DNA of 37,425 nucleotides from Pseudogulbenkiania sp. (lineage in GTDB: Bacteria > Pseudomonadota > Gammaproteobacteria > Burkholderiales > Chromobacteriaceae), in contig JACPUY010000240.1 of the NCBI GenBank assembly GCA_016192025.1, positions 1 to 37,425 of the forward strand. The letters run 5' to 3'. Position 1 is the first letter of the stretch; each line of letters starts with the position of its first letter. Shown here piece by piece: positions 34,682-37,425 of the stretch. The translations under genes were made by a program, and so were the position numbers. Under the pieces are notes generated by a model, which was not told the origin of the DNA, searched no databases, and worked only from the letters and a program-made list of their open reading frames with translations.

Positions 34682-36299
34682 AGAGGATCAGGCGACGCAC
34701 GTCGGACAACAGCTTGCCCAGATGCACGGTGAACCTGCCGGCGGCGGCACCGTCGATCACGCGGTGATCGAACGACAGCGACAGCGGGCACATCAGGCGC
34801 GGCGCGAATTCCTTGCCGTTCCATACCGGCTTGATCTGCGACTTGCACACGCCGAGGATGGCCACTTCCGGTGCGTTGACGATCGGGGTGAAGCTGCTGC
34901 CGCCGATGCCGCCGAGCGAGGAAATGGTGAAGGTCGCGCCTTGCATGTCGGTCGGCTTGAGCTTGCCGTCACGCGCCAGCGCGGACAAATCGGTCAGCTC
35001 CTTGGCGATCTGCTTGATGCCCTTCTGGTCGACGTCCTTGATCACCGGTACCACCAGGCCGTTCGGCGTGTCGGCGGCAAAGCCGATGTGGTAGTACTGC
35101 TTGAGCACCAGGTTGTCGCCGTCAAGCGAGCTGTTGAAGTTCGGGAACGCCTTCAGCGCCTCGGCGGCGGCCTTGATGATGAAGGCCAGCGGGCTGATCT
35201 TCAGGCCGGACTTTTCCCACTCCTTGCCGATCTGCTTGCGGAAGTCTTCCAGCTCGGTGATGTCGCACTCGTCGTTGAACGTCACGTGCGGGATCATCAC
35301 CCAGTTGCGATGCAGGTTGGCACCCGACAGCTTCTGGATGCGGGTCAGCGGCTTGGTTTCGATCGGGCCGAACTTGGCGAAATCGACCTTCGGCCACGGC
35401 AGCAGGTCGAGACCCACGCCGGAACCGGCCGGGGCGGCGGCCGGCGGCGCGCTCAGCACGCCCTTGACGTAGGACTTGATGTCGGCCTCGATGATGCGGC
35501 CCTTGCGGCCGGAACCCTTGACCTTGCCCAGGTCGACACCCAGTTCACGGGCGAAGCGGCGTGCCGACGGGCCGGCGTGCGCCTTGCTGAAGGCGGCTTC
35601 GTCGATCGCGGCGCTGGCGGCCGGGACAACCGCGGCGGCGGCTGCGGCGGCGACCGGGGCCGGCGCGGGAGCCGCCACCGGAGCGGCGGCAGGAGCCGGA
35701 GCAGCGGCAGCCGGAGCGGCCGAAGCGGCGCCCTCGACCACCACGATCAGGTCGCCCTGACTGACCTTGTCGCCGACCTTGACCTTCACTTCCAGCACCT
35801 TGCCGGCGGCGGTGGCCGGCACTTCCATGGTGGCCTTGTCGGTTTCCAGCGTGATCAGCGAATCGTCGATGGCGATCACGTCGCCGGGCTTGACCGTCAC
35901 CTCGATCACGTCGACGCCGTTATGGCCGCCGATGTCCGGCACGGCGATCTCGACGCGACCGGTGGCTACCGGAGCGGCAGCAGGGGCGGCAGCCGGAGCC
36001 GGCGCAGCGGCTGGGGCCGAAGCAGCGGCGGCGGCCACGGCCGTTGCAGCGGCGACGCCGGCGGCTTCTACCAGCGCGATCACGCTGCCTTCGCTGACCT
36101 TGTCGCCGATCTTGACCAGCACGTTCTTAATCACGCCGGCGGCGCTGGCCGGTACTTCCATGGTGGCCTTGTCGGTTTCCAGCGTGAGCAGCGAGTCGTC
36201 CAGTGCCACGGCGGCGCCGGGCTGGATGAACAGTTCGATGACGTCGACGTTCTCGTGACCGCCGATGTCGGGTACTTTCAGTTCGATGAGATTGCTCAT
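34680..36299 (-). CDS. aceF: Pyruvate dehydrogenase E2 (dihydrolipoamide acetyltransferase)
   Basis: Core of the pyruvate dehydrogenase complex; transfers acetyl from lipoyl arms to CoA. It is 539 residues: lipoyl domain 1 (about 1-80, Lys44), lipoyl domain 2 (about 116-190, Lys155) and long Ala/Pro swinging linkers. The peripheral subunit-binding domain is at about 240-278 ([20 protein letters not shown]), and the catalytic domain at about 305-539 contains the active-site FDHRVIDG (His512, Asp516). Two lipoyl domains is one fewer than E. coli AceF; the third of the operon is on LpdA. ATG 36299 lies about 100 bases after aceE. Its stop is at the boundary of a foldback element. Confidence 0.96.
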   Translation of the reverse strand: MSNLIELKVPDIGGHENVDVIELFIQPGAAVALDDSLLTLETDKATMEVPASAAGVIKNVLVKIGDKVSEGSVIALVEAAGVAAATAVAAAAASAPAAAPAPAAAPAAAPVATGRVEIAVPDIGGHNGVDVIEVTVKPGDVIAIDDSLITLETDKATMEVPATAAGKVLEVKVKVGDKVSQGDLIVVVEGAASAAPAAAAPAPAAAPVAAPAPAPVAAAAAAAVVPAASAAIDEAAFSKAHAGPSARRFARELGVDLGKVKGSGRKGRIIEADIKSYVKGVLSAPPAAAPAGSGVGLDLLPWPKVDFAKFGPIETKPLTRIQKLSGANLHRNWVMIPHVTFNDECDITELEDFRKQIGKEWEKSGLKISPLAFIIKAAAEALKAFPNFNSSLDGDNLVLKQYYHIGFAADTPNGLVVPVIKDVDQKGIKQIAKELTDLSALARDGKLKPTDMQGATFTISSLGGIGGSSFTPIVNAPEVAILGVCKSQIKPVWNGKEFAPRLMCPLSLSFDHRVIDGAAAGRFTVHLGKLLSDVRRLIL

Positions 36300-36400
36300 G
36301 GTTGCTTTCTCAATTGCAGCGGGACGTCAGCAGGACGCCCCGCGTCGATACGGTACGCGGAGCAGGGGGAGAGCACGGCCCTCCCCGCGCATTCCCCCGG

Positions 36401-37425
36401 TTACACCTTCCAGGAAGGCTGCTTGTCGGCTTTCAGGCCGTACTTGGCGATCGCCTCGGCCACCTTCTCGGCGCCGATCTTGCCGTCGTCGGCCAGCGCC
36501 TTGAGCGCGGCGACGACGACGTAGTAGCGGTTCACCTCGAAGAACTCGCGCAGCTTCTGGCGGCTGTCGGAACGGCCGAAACCGTCGGTGCCCAGCACCA
36601 CGTAGCGGCCCGGCACGTATTCACGCACCTGGTCGGCGTAGTTGCGGATGTAGTCGGTGGCGGCGATGGTCGGGCCGTCGAAACCTTCCAGCACTTCGGT
36701 CACGTACGGCGTCCGAGCCGCTTCGGTCGGGTGCAGCAGGTTCCAGCGGGCGGCTTCCATGCCGTCGCGGCGCAACTGATTGAACGAGGTGGCGCTGAAG
36801 ATGTCCGAGGCCACGTCGAAGTCGTGGGCCAAGAGATCCGCCGCTGCGATCACTTCGTTGAAGATCGTGCCCGAGCCCATCAGCTTGACGCGCAGCTTGC
36901 CTCCGCCCACAGACTTGAGCTTGTACAGGCCCTTGATGATGCCTTGCTCGACGCCAGCCGGCATGTCCGGATGCGCGTAGTTCTCGTTCATCACGGTCAG
37001 GTAGTAGAACACGTCCTGCTGCTCGACATACATGCGACGCATGCCATCCTGCACGATCACCGCCACTTCGTAGGCGAAGGTCGGGTCGTAGGTCACGCAG
37101 TTCGGGATCAGGCCGGCCTGGATGTGGCTGTGGCCGTCTTCGTGCTGCAGGCCCTCGCCGTTCAGCGTGGTACGGCCGGCGGTGCCGCCGAGCAGGAAGC
37201 CGCGGGCGCGCAGGTCACCGGCAGCCCAGGCCAGGTCGCCGACGCGCTGGAAGCCGAACATCGAGTAGTAAATGTAGAACGGGATCATCGGCACGCCGTG
37301 GTTGGCGTACGAGGTGGCGGCCGCGATCCAGGAGCTCATCGCGCCCGGCTCGTTGATGCCTTCCTGCAGGATCTGGCCTTCTTTCGATTCCTTGTAGAAC
37401 ATCAGCTGGTCGTGGTCCTGCGGCA
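36401..37425 (-). CDS. aceE: Pyruvate dehydrogenase E1 component (C-terminal part)
   Basis: The visible 341 residues are the C-terminal third of homodimeric E1, the ThDP enzyme that decarboxylates pyruvate and acetylates the lipoyl arm of AceF. The gene continues to the right of the window. Recognisable segments are LPQDHDQLMFYKESKEGQIL, EGINEPGAMSSWIAAATSYA, FYIYYSMFGFQRVGDLAWAA and GRTTLNGEGLQHEDGHSH. Further ones are FYYLTVMNENY and the C-terminal VLGTDGFGRSDSRQKLREFFEV, ending KADKQPSWKV. This is the AceE-type fused E1, not the alpha/beta type. It is the first gene of aceE-aceF-lpdA. Confidence 0.97.
   Translation of the reverse strand, partial: PQDHDQLMFYKESKEGQILQEGINEPGAMSSWIAAATSYANHGVPMIPFYIYYSMFGFQRVGDLAWAAGDLRARGFLLGGTAGRTTLNGEGLQHEDGHSHIQAGLIPNCVTYDPTFAYEVAVIVQDGMRRMYVEQQDVFYYLTVMNENYAHPDMPAGVEQGIIKGLYKLKSVGGGKLRVKLMGSGTIFNEVIAAADLLAHDFDVASDIFSATSFNQLRRDGMEAARWNLLHPTEAARTPYVTEVLEGFDGPTIAATDYIRNYADQVREYVPGRYVVLGTDGFGRSDSRQKLREFFEVNRYYVVVAALKALADDGKIGAEKVAEAIAKYGLKADKQPSWKV

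Noticed and set aside
36300-36400. GC-rich hairpin between aceE and aceF as a terminator
   Set aside because: GGGGGAG/CCTCCCC can pair, but no T-run follows on the minus strand, and the genes form an operon.

Overview
The window is a gene-dense, high-GC (roughly 65% by eye) bacterial chromosome segment made almost entirely of housekeeping genes. The best fit is a betaproteobacterium of the order Neisseriales, probably Chromobacteriaceae (Chromobacterium/Pseudogulbenkiania-like). The reasons are the dusB-fis-purH-purD order, a pyruvate dehydrogenase operon whose Lpd carries its own lipoyl domain (as in Neisseria), DUF3079 and TamA/TamB proteins of beta-proteobacterial type, and a Correia-like foldback repeat. 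Genus-level placement is inference. I see no phage, plasmid, CRISPR array, tRNA gene or intact transposase.

Layout. 1-3.8 kb: truncated acetolactate synthase large subunit (-), an RDD membrane protein (+), guanine deaminase (-) and a secreted lytic transglycosylase (-). The transglycosylase is translationally coupled to proS (3.8-5.5 kb, -). 5.5-8.9 kb: a 480-bp gene-free stretch ending in a PmrA-box-like direct repeat, then a PAP2 phosphatase and the Kup potassium transporter (+). 8.9-11.8 kb: a GNAT-AmpD fusion (-), a hemerythrin-like protein (+) and transaldolase (-). 11.9-14.3 kb: phoB-phoR (-) with a clear Pho box, preceded by a structured, terminator-ended non-coding segment. 14.3-18.1 kb: an Lrp/AsnC regulator (+), an EamA exporter, an isolated tolQ, tsaC and a periplasmic solute-binding protein (all -).

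18.2-23.3 kb (-): the dusB-fis-purH-purD cluster, preceded by the RNase P RNA gene. 23.4-26.5 kb (+): a 1053-residue Cache-PAS-PAS-GGDEF-EAL protein. 26.5-32.1 kb (-): tamA-tamB, outer-membrane/autotransporter assembly. 32.4 kb (+): a small DUF3079 Cys-rich protein. 32.7-37.4 kb (-): lpdA, aceF and the 3' part of aceE, i.e. the pyruvate dehydrogenase operon in the order aceE-aceF-lpdA.

The most unusual content is between the genes. Three different foldback elements, each with terminal inverted repeats, sit immediately after the stop codon of a minus-strand gene. One is in purH-purD (with the sequence core of the neisserial Correia element), one lies after the solute-binding protein gene (178 bp, flanked by TCA duplications, IS5/IS1031-like MITE) and one is in aceF-lpdA (about 144 bp). 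Two of them lie inside operons and would form long hairpins in the mRNA. Other points are a GNAT-AmpD fusion enzyme, an RNase P RNA with two expansion segments, a putative structured RNA of about 250 nt upstream of phoB, and a tolQ without tolR/tolA. I found no clearly new multi-gene defence or biosynthetic system.
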